NCBI GenBank assembly: GCA_016705365.1
Contig: JADIYI010000008.1
Location: 2,170,001 to 2,234,000 of the forward strand
DNA: 64,000 bases
Source: Gammaproteobacteria bacterium
Lineage (GTDB): Bacteria > Pseudomonadota > Gammaproteobacteria > Pseudomonadales > UBA5518
Reading direction: 5' to 3'
The translations under genes and the position numbers were made by a program. This document shows positions 36,737 to 46,380 of the stretch, in pieces. Positions within the stretch are counted from its first letter, which is position 1. Each line of letters opens with the position of its first letter. Under the pieces are notes generated by a model. That model saw only the letters and a list, made by a program, of their open reading frames with translations. It made no database searches and was not told where the DNA came from.

Positions 36737-37417
36737 TTACCTCCCGATTATCTGCACCGGCTCGGCTCTTGGCGCCGGGCGAATTCGCGTATTCGTGCAG
36801 GGCTCGTCCATGCCCTGTGTTCCGAAACGCACCTGTTCCTCCTCCCAGACCGCGTCCATGGCCTCGGCGGTGTCGTCACGCGGCTCGTCGAGCGCTGCGT
36901 TCAGCCCATGCAACTGCGCTTCGCAACCGCCGATCTCGCACAGCAGGCGGAACAGCAGCGCATAAGGGCTGTCGCGTTGCGCGGCCCGCGCGGCCAGCAG
37001 CGCGATGATATGCGCCAGATGATGCAACCAGTCGCAGGCCTCGCTTGCGGGCCGCAGGGACAGGAATTCCAGGAGCAGAGGCAGATAATCCGGCAACTCC
37101 CGGCTGTCGAGTTCGTAGCCCTCGCGCTGGTAGTTTTCGAGCAGATCCACCATCGCCTGGCCGCGGTCACGTGATTCGCCATGAATATGCTCGAACATCA
37201 GCAGGCTCATGGAGCGGCCCCGATCGAAGGTTTCGATCCAGCGTGACTGCGCCGCGAGCGGGTCCTGCGCGAACAGGGCGTCGACGAAATCCGCCAACGC
37301 CGAGCGCTGCGCCGCCTGCGGCAGTTCCTGACACGCCGCGCGCACTTCGCTGCCATGTTCCCACAGCGAGTCCTGCGGATAATCAAGCAGAACGCTGATC
37401 AATTTGAGCGATTTCAT
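36737..37417 (-). CDS. narJ: Nitrate reductase molybdenum cofactor assembly chaperone
   Basis: A 226-residue all-helical TorD/NarJ-family chaperone with the typical start 'MKSLKLISVLLDYP' and the conserved 'HIHGESRDRGQAMVDLL' segment. It binds apo-NarG and helps insert the Mo-bis-MGD cofactor before membrane attachment. The ATG at 37417 overlaps the narH stop as ATGA. The upstream frame extension is not part of the gene. Confidence 0.92.
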   Translation of the reverse strand: MKSLKLISVLLDYPQDSLWEHGSEVRAACQELPQAAQRSALADFVDALFAQDPLAAQSRWIETFDRGRSMSLLMFEHIHGESRDRGQAMVDLLENYQREGYELDSRELPDYLPLLLEFLSLRPASEACDWLHHLAHIIALLAARAAQRDSPYALLFRLLCEIGGCEAQLHGLNAALDEPRDDTAEAMDAVWEEEQVRFGTQGMDEPCTNTRIRPAPRAEPVQIIGR

Positions 37418-38956
37418 GACGGCTCCCGGGTCTTTTCCTGGCGCGCCGGCGGCACCTGGTATACGGTGATCTTCTGCGCACCGAACAGATCGGCCGGTGT
37501 GTTGCCACTGCAACCGTTGCCGAAACTGAAGCCGCAGCCGCCACGCTCGCCGAAGGCATCATCGGCGTATTCGCGGTGCCCGGACGGTATCACGAAGCGA
37601 TCCTCGTAGTTGGCGATGGCCAGGTAGCGGTACATTGACTCGGCTTGCGCCACCGTGAGCCCAACCTGCTCCAGCACTGCTGTATCGGCAACACCCTCGA
37701 CGTTCAGGGCGCGGCGCCACTTGCGCATCGCGAGCAGGCGTTCCAGCGCTCGCACCACCGGTTGCTCGTCGCCTGCGGTCAGCAGGTTGGCCAGATAGCG
37801 CACTGGAATGCGCAGCGACTGCACGTCGGGAATTTCGCCATTGCTGCCTATCTGTCCGCGGGTGGCCGCATCCTGGATCGGACTGAGCGGCGGCACATAC
37901 CAGACCATCGGCAGCGTGCGGTATTCCGGGTGCAGGGGCAGCGCCAGCTTCCAGTCGATCGCCAGCTTGTAGACCGGAGAATTGCGCGCCGCCTCGAGCC
38001 AGTTCTCGGGGATGCCTTCGGCGCGTGCCGCCTGCTGCACCGCCGGATCTTCCGGGTCGAGGAACAGGTCGAGGTGCGCCTGGTAGAGTTCCTGGTCATG
38101 CGCCGCCGAGGCCGCTTCGCTGATGCGGTCGGCGTCGTAGAGCATCACGCCCAGATAGCGGATGCGTCCCACGCAGGTTTCCGAACACACGGTTGGTTCG
38201 CCAGCCTCGATGCGTGGATAGCAGAAGATGCACTTCTCGCTCTTGCCACTCTTCCAGTTGTAATAGATCTTCTTGTACGGGCAAGCCGAGACGCACATGC
38301 GCCAGCCGCGGCACTTGTCCTGGTCGATCAGCACGATGCCGTCTTCCTCGCGCTTGTAGATCGCGCCCGAGGGGCAGGCGGCGACGCAGGCGGGATTGAG
38401 GCAGTGTTCGCACAGACGCGGCAGGTACATCATGAAGGTGCGCTCGAAGGCGCCGTAGATTTCCTTCTGCACCGCCTCGAAATTCGTGTCCTGCGAGCGT
38501 TTCGCAAACTCGGTACCGAGGATTTCCTCCCAGTTCGGGCCCCACTCGATCTTCTGCATGCGCTGACCGGTGATCAGCGAACGCGGTCGCGCGGTGGGCT
38601 GATGCTGGCCCTCCGGCGCCTCGTGCAGGTGGTGGTAATCGAAATCGAATGGCTCATAGTAATCATCGATCTCGGGCAGGTCCGGGTTCGCGAAGATCTT
38701 GGCGAGCAAGCGCCAGCGCCCGCCGGCCTTCAACTCGAGCTTGCCGGCCGCGGTGCGTACCCAGCCGCCGTTCCATTTGCCCTGGTTTTCCCATTGCTTG
38801 GGGTAACCGATACCGGGTTTGGACTCGACGTTGTTGAACCACGCATATTCGACCCCTTCACGCGAGGTCCACACGTTCTTGCAGGTGATCGAGCACATGG
38901 CAGCCGATACATTTGTCGAGATTCAGCACCATCGCAATCTGGGCGCGGACTTTCAT
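37414..38956 (-). CDS. narH: Respiratory nitrate reductase beta (Fe-S) subunit, frameshifted near the N-terminus
   Basis: The gene runs from the ATG at 38956, overlapping the narG stop, to 37414. With one correction it encodes about 514 residues (E. coli NarH has 512). The first 20 codons end 'LDKCIGCH' (Cys16, Cys19). At 38896 a single G stands where a codon (normally Thr) should be, so two bases are missing, and the frame continues 'CSITCKNVWTSREG' (Cys22, Cys26). The downstream frame is intact through all further Fe-S cysteines. Either a sequencing error or a real mutation; in the latter case the cluster would be lost. Confidence 0.88.
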
Positions 38957-41900
38957 CGCTTGGCCTCCTGTGCAGGCGGGGGAACCGGCTCGCCATCGAG
39001 CCAGTCGACCTGGTTCATCTTGCGCACGATCACGAACTCGTCCCGGTTCGTGCCGGTGGTGCCGTAATAGTTGAAGCCGTAGCTGAGCTGGGCATAGCTG
39101 CCGATCATGTGGGTCGGCTTGACGACCACCCGGGTGACCGAGTTGTGGATACCACCGCGGGTGCCGGTGATCTCCGATCCGGGCACGTTGATGATGCGCT
39201 CCTGGGCGTGATACATCATCGCCATGCCCGGCATCACGCGTTGACTGACAACCGCGCGGGCGGCGATCGCGCCGTTCACGTTGAACAGTTCGATCCAGTC
39301 GTTGTCGACGATGCCGGCGCTGCGCGCGTCGTCCTCGCTCAGCCACACGATCGGTCCTCCGCGCGAGAGAGTCTGCATCAGCAGGTTGTCGCTGTAGGTA
39401 CTGTGAATTCCCCATTTCTGGTGCGGAGTAATCCAGTTCAGCACGATCTCGGTATTGCCGTTGGGCTTCTTGCCGAGCATCGGTCCGATGGTCTTGGTCT
39501 GCACCGGCGGGCGGTATCCCATCAGTCCCTCGCCGAAGGCCCGCATCCATTCGTGATCCTGGTAGAACTGCTGGCGGCCGGTCAGTGTGCGCCATGGAAT
39601 CAGCTCATGCACATTGGTGTAACCGGCGTTGTAACTGACGTGCTCGTCCTCCAGTCCGGACCACACCGGGCTGGAGATGATCTTGCGCGGTTGCGCCTGC
39701 ACATCGCGGAAACGGATGGCCTCGTGCTCCTTGCCCTCGGCCAGGTGCGTGTGTGCACGCCCGGTGAACTTGCCGAGCGCGCTCCATGCCTTGACCGCCA
39801 CGTGTCCGTTGGTTTCCGGTGCCAGACTCAGGATGACCTCGGCGGCGTCGATGGCGCTCTCGATACGCGGGCGGCCCTTGCTCACGCCTTCCTCGGTGAC
39901 ACGCTGGTTCAGGTCGCCGAGGAAGTTGATTTCCTCGTTGGTATCCCACACCAATCCCTTGCCCCAGTTGCCAAGCTTGTCGAGCAGCGGTCCGAGCGAG
40001 GTGAACTTCTTGTACAGATCCGGGTAGTTGCGCTCCACGACCACCATCGACGGCATGGTCTTCCCGGGAATTGCCTCGCATTCGCCGCGCTTCCAGTCGA
40101 GCACCTCGGGCATCGCCAGTTCGCCGGGGCTGTCGTGCAGCGTCGGCACCAGCACCAGGTCACGTTCGGCATCGAGCACGCCGGGTGCGAGCTCGCTGAC
40201 GGCGTGCGCAATACCCTTGAAGATATCCCAGTCGCTGCGTGCCTCCCAGGCCGGATCGACCGCCTTGGATAGCGGATGGATAAAGGGGTGCATGTCCGAG
40301 GTGTTGAGATCGTTCTTCTCGTACCAGGTGGCGGTTGGCAGCACCACATCGGAATACAGCGCGGTGGTGCACATGCGGAAATCGAGCGTGACCAGCAGGT
40401 CGAGCTTTCCCTCCGGCGCCGGATCGCGCCAGGTGATCTCGTCGGGCTTGCGCGCACCACGCTCGCCCAGATCCTTGCCCTGCAGCCCGTGTCGCGTGCC
40501 GAGCAGGTGCTTGAGCATGTACTCGTGCCCCTTGCCGGAAGAGCCGAGCAGGTTGCTGCGCCAGATGAACAGGTTGCGCGGAAAATTCTGCGGTGCGTCC
40601 GGATCGGCATAGGCGAAGTCCAGTTCGCCGCTCTTGAATTTCTCGAGCGCGTAGCTGGTGATGTCGGCTCCGGCGCTGACCGCCTCGCGGGTCAGCGCAA
40701 GAGGATTGCAGTTGAGCTGCGGCGCCGAGGGCAGCCAGCCCATGCGGATCGCCCGCAGGTTGTAGTCCGCGAGGCTGCCGCGGTACTTCTCGGGGTCGGC
40801 AAGCGGGCTGAGGATTTCGCTGACATCGAGCTTCTCGTAGCGCCACTGGTCGGAGTTGAAATACCAGAACGAGGTGCCGTTCATCTGCCGTGGTGGACGG
40901 CTCCAGTCCAGTCCGAACGCGAGCGGCAGCCAGCCCGACTGGGGCCGCAGTTTTTCCTGTCCCACATAGTGGGCCCAGCCGCCGCCGGTCTGGCCGACGC
41001 AACCGCACATGACCACCAGGTTGATCAACCCGCGGTAGTTCATGTCGTTGTGATACCAGTGATTCATTCCCGCGCCGACGATGATCATGGAACGTCCACG
41101 CGTTTTATGCGCGGTGCGTCCGAACTCGCGCCCGATTTCGATGATCTGTGCGCGCGGAACCCCGGTAATGCTCTCGGCCCAGGCTGGCGTGCCGGGTACG
41201 TCGTCATCGTAGCCGCGTGCCACATAATCGCCGCCGAAGCCGCGATCCAGCCCGTACTGCGCGAGCTGCAGGTCATAGACCGTCGCCACATGCCATGTCT
41301 CGCCGTTGGCCATGCGCAAGGTGCGGGCCGGAATATTGCGGCGCAGCACGTCCTGCTGCACGTTGGCATTCCACTTTTCGTGCATCACGCCGCCGAAATA
41401 GGGAAAGGCGACCGCCACGATTTCATCGCTGCAGCCCTCGAGGCTCAGGCGCAGCCGTGTTGCATCTCCGGCGCTGGACTTCTCCTCGATGTTCCATTTG
41501 CCGTCCTCGCCCCAGCGGAATCCGACCGAACCGGTGGGCACCACGATCGCATCGCTCAACTCGTCCCAGGCAAGTGTTTTCCATTCGGGATTGTTGCTCT
41601 CGGTACAGTTGGCCAGGTCGCTGGCGCGCAGGTAGCGGCCGCTGACGAAGCCGCCGTCGGCGCGCGGTTCGAGCCGCACCAGCAGCGGCATGTCGGAGTA
41701 TTGCCGGCAGTAGGCGCGGAAATACTCGGAAGGCTCATCGAGATGAAACTCGCGCAGGATCACGTGCCCGAAGGCCATTGCCAGCGCAGCATCGGTACCC
41801 TGCTTGGGGTGCATCCATACGTCGCAGAGCTTGGCGACCTCGGCATAGTCGGGCGTGATTGCCACGGTCTTGGTGCCGTTGTAACGCGCCTCGGTGAAGA

Positions 41901-42696
41901 AATGCGCGTCCGGGGTCCGCGTTTGCGGCACGTTGGACCCCCAGGCGATCAGGTAGCGGCTGTTGTACCAGTCGGCCGACTCGGGCACGTCGGTCTGCTC
42001 GCCCCAGACCTGCGGCGAGGCCGGCGGCAGATCGCAGTACCAGTCGTAGAACGAAAGGCAGGTGCCGCCGAACAGCGAGAGGTAACGCGAACCCGCCGCA
42101 TAGCTCACCATCGACATGGCCGGGATCGGCGAGAAGCCAATCACCCGGTCCGGCCCCCATTTCTTCGCGGTATACAGGTTGGAGGCCGCTATCAGTTCGT
42201 TTGCTTCCTCCCACCTGACCCGCACGAAGCCTCCCATGCCGCGCTTGGTCTTGTAGGCACGTGTCTTTTCCGGATCGCCGACGATGCTGGCCCAGGCATC
42301 CACCGGGGCGAGTGTACGACGCGCCTCACGCCACAGCCTCAGCAGCGCACCACGCAGCATCGGGTACTTCAGGCGGTTGGCGCTGTAAAGATACCAGGAA
42401 TAGCTGGCGCCGCGCGGGCAGCCGCGCGGTTCGTGGTTGGGCAGATCCGGGCGGGTGCGCGGGTAATCGGTCTGCTGGGTTTCCCAGGTGACCAGCCCGT
42501 TCTTGACGTAGATCTTCCAGCTGCACGAACCGGTGCAGTTCACGCCGTGCGTGGAGCGCACGATCTTGTCGTGCTGCCAACGCGCACGGTAGGCGTTTTC
42601 CCAGCTGCGGTCATCGCTCTTCGTCACCCCGTGTCCGTCCGAGAACTCCGGGTCGCGCGGTTTGAGGAAATTGAGGCGATCGAGAAAGTAGCTCAT
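38953..42696 (-). CDS. narG: Respiratory nitrate reductase alpha (molybdenum) subunit
   Basis: The 1247-residue protein has the same length as E. coli NarG. The N-terminal FS0 cluster ligands His50, Cys54, Cys58 and Cys93 are present, as is the Mo-ligand Asp222 in 'YDWYCDLPPASPQ'. It reduces nitrate to nitrite at Mo-bis-MGD on the cytoplasmic face. The ATG at 42696 overlaps the narK stop by four bases. The whole nar unit reads narK-G-H-J-I-ppiC in one direction. Confidence 0.96.
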   Translation of the reverse strand: MSYFLDRLNFLKPRDPEFSDGHGVTKSDDRSWENAYRARWQHDKIVRSTHGVNCTGSCSWKIYVKNGLVTWETQQTDYPRTRPDLPNHEPRGCPRGASYSWYLYSANRLKYPMLRGALLRLWREARRTLAPVDAWASIVGDPEKTRAYKTKRGMGGFVRVRWEEANELIAASNLYTAKKWGPDRVIGFSPIPAMSMVSYAAGSRYLSLFGGTCLSFYDWYCDLPPASPQVWGEQTDVPESADWYNSRYLIAWGSNVPQTRTPDAHFFTEARYNGTKTVAITPDYAEVAKLCDVWMHPKQGTDAALAMAFGHVILREFHLDEPSEYFRAYCRQYSDMPLLVRLEPRADGGFVSGRYLRASDLANCTESNNPEWKTLAWDELSDAIVVPTGSVGFRWGEDGKWNIEEKSSAGDATRLRLSLEGCSDEIVAVAFPYFGGVMHEKWNANVQQDVLRRNIPARTLRMANGETWHVATVYDLQLAQYGLDRGFGGDYVARGYDDDVPGTPAWAESITGVPRAQIIEIGREFGRTAHKTRGRSMIIVGAGMNHWYHNDMNYRGLINLVVMCGCVGQTGGGWAHYVGQEKLRPQSGWLPLAFGLDWSRPPRQMNGTSFWYFNSDQWRYEKLDVSEILSPLADPEKYRGSLADYNLRAIRMGWLPSAPQLNCNPLALTREAVSAGADITSYALEKFKSGELDFAYADPDAPQNFPRNLFIWRSNLLGSSGKGHEYMLKHLLGTRHGLQGKDLGERGARKPDEITWRDPAPEGKLDLLVTLDFRMCTTALYSDVVLPTATWYEKNDLNTSDMHPFIHPLSKAVDPAWEARSDWDIFKGIAHAVSELAPGVLDAERDLVLVPTLHDSPGELAMPEVLDWKRGECEAIPGKTMPSMVVVERNYPDLYKKFTSLGPLLDKLGNWGKGLVWDTNEEINFLGDLNQRVTEEGVSKGRPRIESAIDAAEVILSLAPETNGHVAVKAWSALGKFTGRAHTHLAEGKEHEAIRFRDVQAQPRKIISSPVWSGLEDEHVSYNAGYTNVHELIPWRTLTGRQQFYQDHEWMRAFGEGLMGYRPPVQTKTIGPMLGKKPNGNTEIVLNWITPHQKWGIHSTYSDNLLMQTLSRGGPIVWLSEDDARSAGIVDNDWIELFNVNGAIAARAVVSQRVMPGMAMMYHAQERIINVPGSEITGTRGGIHNSVTRVVVKPTHMIGSYAQLSYGFNYYGTTGTNRDEFVIVRKMNQVDWLDGEPVPPPAQEAKR

Positions 42697-45431
42697 GACA
42701 AGTCTCCAGATTCAGCTGGCACGCGACGCTCGACATCCCACAGCAGGGCGCCACGACGGGTGTAACAGTACCAGGTGATAAACAGGCAAGACGCGTAGAA
42801 GAGCAGAAAGCCGTGCAACGCGGCATCGACTTTTCCGGTCAGCGCAATCGCGGTGCCATAGCTCTTCGGTATGAAGAAGGCACCGTAGGCCGCGATGGCC
42901 GAGGTAAAGCCGATGATCGCGGCCGATTCCTTGTCGGACTGCTTCTGCTGTTCGGCCGGCGACAGCCCGGGACAGAGCTTCGCGACTTCCTTGCGCATGA
43001 TCGCGGGGATCATCTGGAAGGTCGATGCATTGCCCACGCCGGTCACGAAGAACAGGAACAGGAAGCTGGCGAAGAAGCCCCAGAAGGCACCATCCTGCTC
43101 CTTGATGCCGAGAAAATAGAGCACTCCGCAAACACCGGCCATCATGCCGACGAATACCCATAAGGTCACGCGACCGCCGCCGTACCTGTCGGCAATCCCG
43201 CCGGTCAGCGAGCGTGACAGCGCCCCGACCAGCGGACCGAGGAACGCGTACTTCAGCACGATCACCTCGGGGAACTCGACCTTGGCCAGCAATGGAAAGC
43301 CCGCGGAAAAGCCGATGAACGAGCCGAAGGTTCCGGTGTAGAGCCAGCACATGATCCAGTTGTGCATGCGACGGAAGATCACCGCCTGGTCGGCGAAGGA
43401 TGCCTTGGCAGAGGCCACATCGTTCATGCCGAACCAGGCTGCGAACGCCGAGGCGATGATGAACGGAACCCATATGAAGCCCGCGTTCTGCAGCCAGATC
43501 TGGCTGGTTTCGCCGTTCTGGGTCACGGTCTGCGGCGCGCCACCGAGCGCTCCAAACACGCCTGCCGTGATGATCATCGGCACCACGAACTGCACGACGC
43601 TGACACCGAGGTTGCCAAGCCCCGCGTTGAGCGCCAGCACGTGTCCCTTCTCGGCTTTGGGATAGAAGAACGAAATGTTCGACATCGACGAGGCAAAGTT
43701 GCCGCCACCCAGTCCGCAGGCAAGCGCAAGTCCCAGAAAGACCGCGTAGGGCGTGCCCGGATCGCGCACCGCGTACCCGATGCCGAGCGCTGGTATCAGC
43801 AGCGACCAAGTCGCCAGCGTGGTCCACATGCGACCACCAAAAATCGGGATCGTGAAACTGTAGAAGATACGCAATGTGGCGCCGGAGACCCCGGGCAATG
43901 CCGCCAGCCAGAACAATTGGTCGGTCGTGTAGGCGAAGCCGATCAGCGGCAGCTTGGCAACGATCGCCGACCACACCATCCAGACCGCGAACGAGAGCAG
44001 CAGCGCGGGAATCGAGATCAGCAGATTGCGCCGCGCGATCGAACGACCGCTCGCTTGCCAGAACGCAGGGTCCTCCGGTCGCCAGTCGGACAGCACATGG
44101 GATGGCGCCCGATGCTCTGGTTGCGCCTGTACGTGGATATCCTGCAACTCGGGGAAGGCCGGAAGGTCTTCCAGCGCCGTGCCGGTTGCCGCGCGCTCCA
44201 TGCTGCGTACCGAAACATGCATCCAGACAGTCGAGACGGCAACAATCAGGAACAGCAGCATGAAACTGCTGCTCCAGACACCGGTCAGATCATTCAATGC
44301 GCCAAAGGCGATCGGCAGCAGGAATCCGCCCAGACCGCCGATCATCCCCACCAGACCGCCCACGGCGCCGACGTTTTTCGGGAAATAGACCGGGATGTGC
44401 TTGTACACCGCGGCCTTGCCCAGGCTCATGAAAAAGCCGAGCACGAAAATCAGCACGATAAAGGCTGGCAAGCCCATTTCGAGCGTGAAGCTGATCGGCC
44501 CGTCGATGCCGCGCACGACATACTGGGTGGGCGGGTACGACAACAGGAAGCAGCACAGCAACGACACCCCGAAAGTCCAGTACATGATGCGTCGCGCGCC
44601 GTACTGGTCGGACAGATGACCGCCGTAGGCACGGAAAATACTGGCTGGAATCGAGTAAAGCGCGCCGATCATGCCGGCGCTGCGGATATCCAGCCCGTAC
44701 ACGCCGATCAGGTAGTGCGGCAGCGTCAGCGCCAGCGCGACGAAGGCGCCGAACACGAAGAAGTAGTAGAGCGAGAAGCGCCACACCTGCACGTTCTTGA
44801 GCGGCTCGAGTTCGAGCCAGGCGCTGCGTGGCGTGATGCCCTTGCGCCGCTGCTCGACGACGACCGGGTCGTCCGTGGCCAGGAAGAAAAACAGGACACC
44901 CGTTACGACGATCACCACGGCCCATACCTGGGCAACCATTTCCCACCCGGCGGCGACCATCAAGAAGGGGGCGCAGAATTTGGTTACCGCGGCCCCGACG
45001 TTGCCGGCCCCGAAGATGCCAAGCGCGGTACCTTGTTTGGAGGCCGGGTACCAGCGCGAGACATACGCAATGCCGACGGCAAAGGAGCCGCCCGCGAGCC
45101 CGACGCCGAGCGCGACAAGAAGGAATTGCGTGTAGGTCTCGGCCCAGACCAGCGCCCAGGTCGCGATGCCGGCCGCGATCATGACGAGCGGCAGTATCTT
45201 GTGACCGCCGTAACGGTCGGCCCACACGCCGAGCACGATGCGCACCAGCGATCCGGTCAGGATGGGCGTTCCCACCAGCAGGCCGAACTGGGTTTCCGAG
45301 AGACCGAGATTCTGTTTGATCTGGATACCGATGATCGAAAAGATGGTCCAGACCGCAAAACAGACCGTGAAGGCCACGGTGGACAGGCTGAGGGCGCGTG
45401 TGCGTCCCTCATGAAGCACTTCCCCAACCAT
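42693..45431 (-). CDS. narK: Two-domain nitrate/nitrite transporter (NarK1-NarK2 fusion)
   Basis: A 912-residue protein made of two MFS domains in tandem, about 24 transmembrane helices. The first (about residues 1-430) is NarK1-like, the nitrate/proton symport type. The second begins about residue 475 with 'WRPEDPAFWQASGRSIARR' and is NarK2-like, the nitrate/nitrite antiport type. The fused form is known from Paracoccus. GGAGG lies six bases before the ATG at 45431; the longer in-frame extension has no such site and would add a non-membrane stretch. An FNR-like box lies about 105 bases upstream. Confidence 0.9.
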   Translation of the reverse strand: MVGEVLHEGRTRALSLSTVAFTVCFAVWTIFSIIGIQIKQNLGLSETQFGLLVGTPILTGSLVRIVLGVWADRYGGHKILPLVMIAAGIATWALVWAETYTQFLLVALGVGLAGGSFAVGIAYVSRWYPASKQGTALGIFGAGNVGAAVTKFCAPFLMVAAGWEMVAQVWAVVIVVTGVLFFFLATDDPVVVEQRRKGITPRSAWLELEPLKNVQVWRFSLYYFFVFGAFVALALTLPHYLIGVYGLDIRSAGMIGALYSIPASIFRAYGGHLSDQYGARRIMYWTFGVSLLCCFLLSYPPTQYVVRGIDGPISFTLEMGLPAFIVLIFVLGFFMSLGKAAVYKHIPVYFPKNVGAVGGLVGMIGGLGGFLLPIAFGALNDLTGVWSSSFMLLFLIVAVSTVWMHVSVRSMERAATGTALEDLPAFPELQDIHVQAQPEHRAPSHVLSDWRPEDPAFWQASGRSIARRNLLISIPALLLSFAVWMVWSAIVAKLPLIGFAYTTDQLFWLAALPGVSGATLRIFYSFTIPIFGGRMWTTLATWSLLIPALGIGYAVRDPGTPYAVFLGLALACGLGGGNFASSMSNISFFYPKAEKGHVLALNAGLGNLGVSVVQFVVPMIITAGVFGALGGAPQTVTQNGETSQIWLQNAGFIWVPFIIASAFAAWFGMNDVASAKASFADQAVIFRRMHNWIMCWLYTGTFGSFIGFSAGFPLLAKVEFPEVIVLKYAFLGPLVGALSRSLTGGIADRYGGGRVTLWVFVGMMAGVCGVLYFLGIKEQDGAFWGFFASFLFLFFVTGVGNASTFQMIPAIMRKEVAKLCPGLSPAEQQKQSDKESAAIIGFTSAIAAYGAFFIPKSYGTAIALTGKVDAALHGFLLFYASCLFITWYCYTRRGALLWDVERRVPAESGDLS

Positions 45432-45533
45432 TGTTGCCTCCGTTTGGGCGCTGGCTTGTGATCCTCTTCCCGGGGTGTGAATGCCGGTACAGGAAGAGCT
45501 TGCAAATTTTCGGAATGATTCGCTTGCGACGTC

Positions 45534-45547
45534 ATGATCTGCATCAG
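45534..45547 (-). promoter_or_regulatory. Candidate FNR/ANR box upstream of narK
   Basis: The 14-base site reads ATGAT-CTGC-ATCAG on the plus strand and matches eight of ten defined positions of the FNR/ANR consensus TTGAT-N4-ATCAA. Placing its centre at -41.5 puts a GAAAAT -10-like hexamer at 45506-45511, in the position expected of an anaerobically activated class II promoter for narK. The site lies 103 bases upstream of the narK ATG. No NarL heptamers were identified with confidence. Confidence 0.6.
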
Positions 45548-45717
45548 GGTTTGTAGCTAACACCGATTAGGTGGCTATCCCCTTCGGCCGCATCGAGCTC
45601 GGGGGAAAACAGGCGACGTGCTTGAACCCGAACCGATGACGACGTGGCGTGGAATGTTCAGCCGCGGACGCTGGTGCGATACGCAGCGCCCGGGTGCTGC
45701 CGTGTGCGCGCCGGCTG

Positions 45718-46380
45718 TTAGCGGCGACGCTCGGGGCCGCGAAAGGCGGCGCTGTCGATCAGGGCCGCGACCAGCTCTTCACGGGAAGCCCGCGGGTTCA
45801 GCGCCAGCCATGCGGCGATCGCCGCGCACACATGGGCGCAACCGATGCTGGCGCCGGCGATGCGCGCCTCGGGCGCCTTTACATGAGCGCCGAAGTCGGC
45901 TTGCGCGGTGCCCAGCCATGAATGCTGATCCTGCGCGCAGCGCGCATCGCCGGTGGCACGGATCACGTCCTCGTAGGCGGCGGGAAACACCGGCTCGCCA
46001 CGCGCCGGCGAGGCTGCCACCAGCACCACGCCGCGGGCACGGGCGCGGGCACAGGCATTGCGCAGCGCGGTGCGATCCTCGCGCAAGCCAAAGCTCAGGT
46101 TGATCACCCGCACCTGCTGCTCCAGCAGCCAGTCGATGCCGCTCGCGGCTTGGGCCGCGCTGGTGCGCAGATCGTCGAAGAATATCCGCGCATCGAGCAA
46201 TTGTGCAGCGGCGCTGCGGATGATCACTGCCGCGATCCCGCTGCCATGACCGAGCCGGTCGCGGGCGCCGCCTCGTGTCTGTCCGACGTCCTGGCCAAAG
46301 GGCGGGAAGTCGGCGGCGTGCAGCACGCGCCGGCGCGTGGCGTCATTTATGCCGCTGTCGAGCACGCCGACACGGATCAC
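45718..46380 (-). CDS. qhpE: QhpE-type subtilisin-like leader protease
   Basis: A compact 220-residue S8 protease without signal peptide or propeptide. The catalytic triad is Asp8 (VLDSG), His45 (GHGSG) and Ser178 (GASIG). The usual 'AAAGN' oxyanion-hole segment instead reads 'VAASPARGEP', so the standard asparagine is missing. In Paracoccus, QhpE removes the 28-residue leader of QhpC in the cytoplasm after radical-SAM cross-linking. It overlaps the end of qhpF by four bases and is the last gene of the operon here; qhpG does not follow. Confidence 0.87.
   Translation of the reverse strand: MIRVGVLDSGINDATRRRVLHAADFPPFGQDVGQTRGGARDRLGHGSGIAAVIIRSAAAQLLDARIFFDDLRTSAAQAASGIDWLLEQQVRVINLSFGLREDRTALRNACARARARGVVLVAASPARGEPVFPAAYEDVIRATGDARCAQDQHSWLGTAQADFGAHVKAPEARIAGASIGCAHVCAAIAAWLALNPRASREELVAALIDSAAFRGPERRR

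Noticed and set aside
37414..38898. narH as a complete gene starting at 38898
   Set aside because: This start lies inside the first Fe-S motif and omits Cys16 and Cys19, which are found just upstream in another frame after the normal NarH start.
40276..42765. Plus-strand open frame of 829 codons
   Set aside because: Antisense to narG, without domains or a credible ribosome-binding site.
43362..45461. Plus-strand open frame of about 700 codons
   Set aside because: Antisense to narK and low-complexity in His, Gln and Arg; a shadow of the membrane-protein coding strand.
45432..45563. N-terminal extension of narK up to 45563
   Set aside because: The extension is hydrophilic and has no ribosome-binding site, covers the FNR-like promoter, and the GGAGG precedes 45431.
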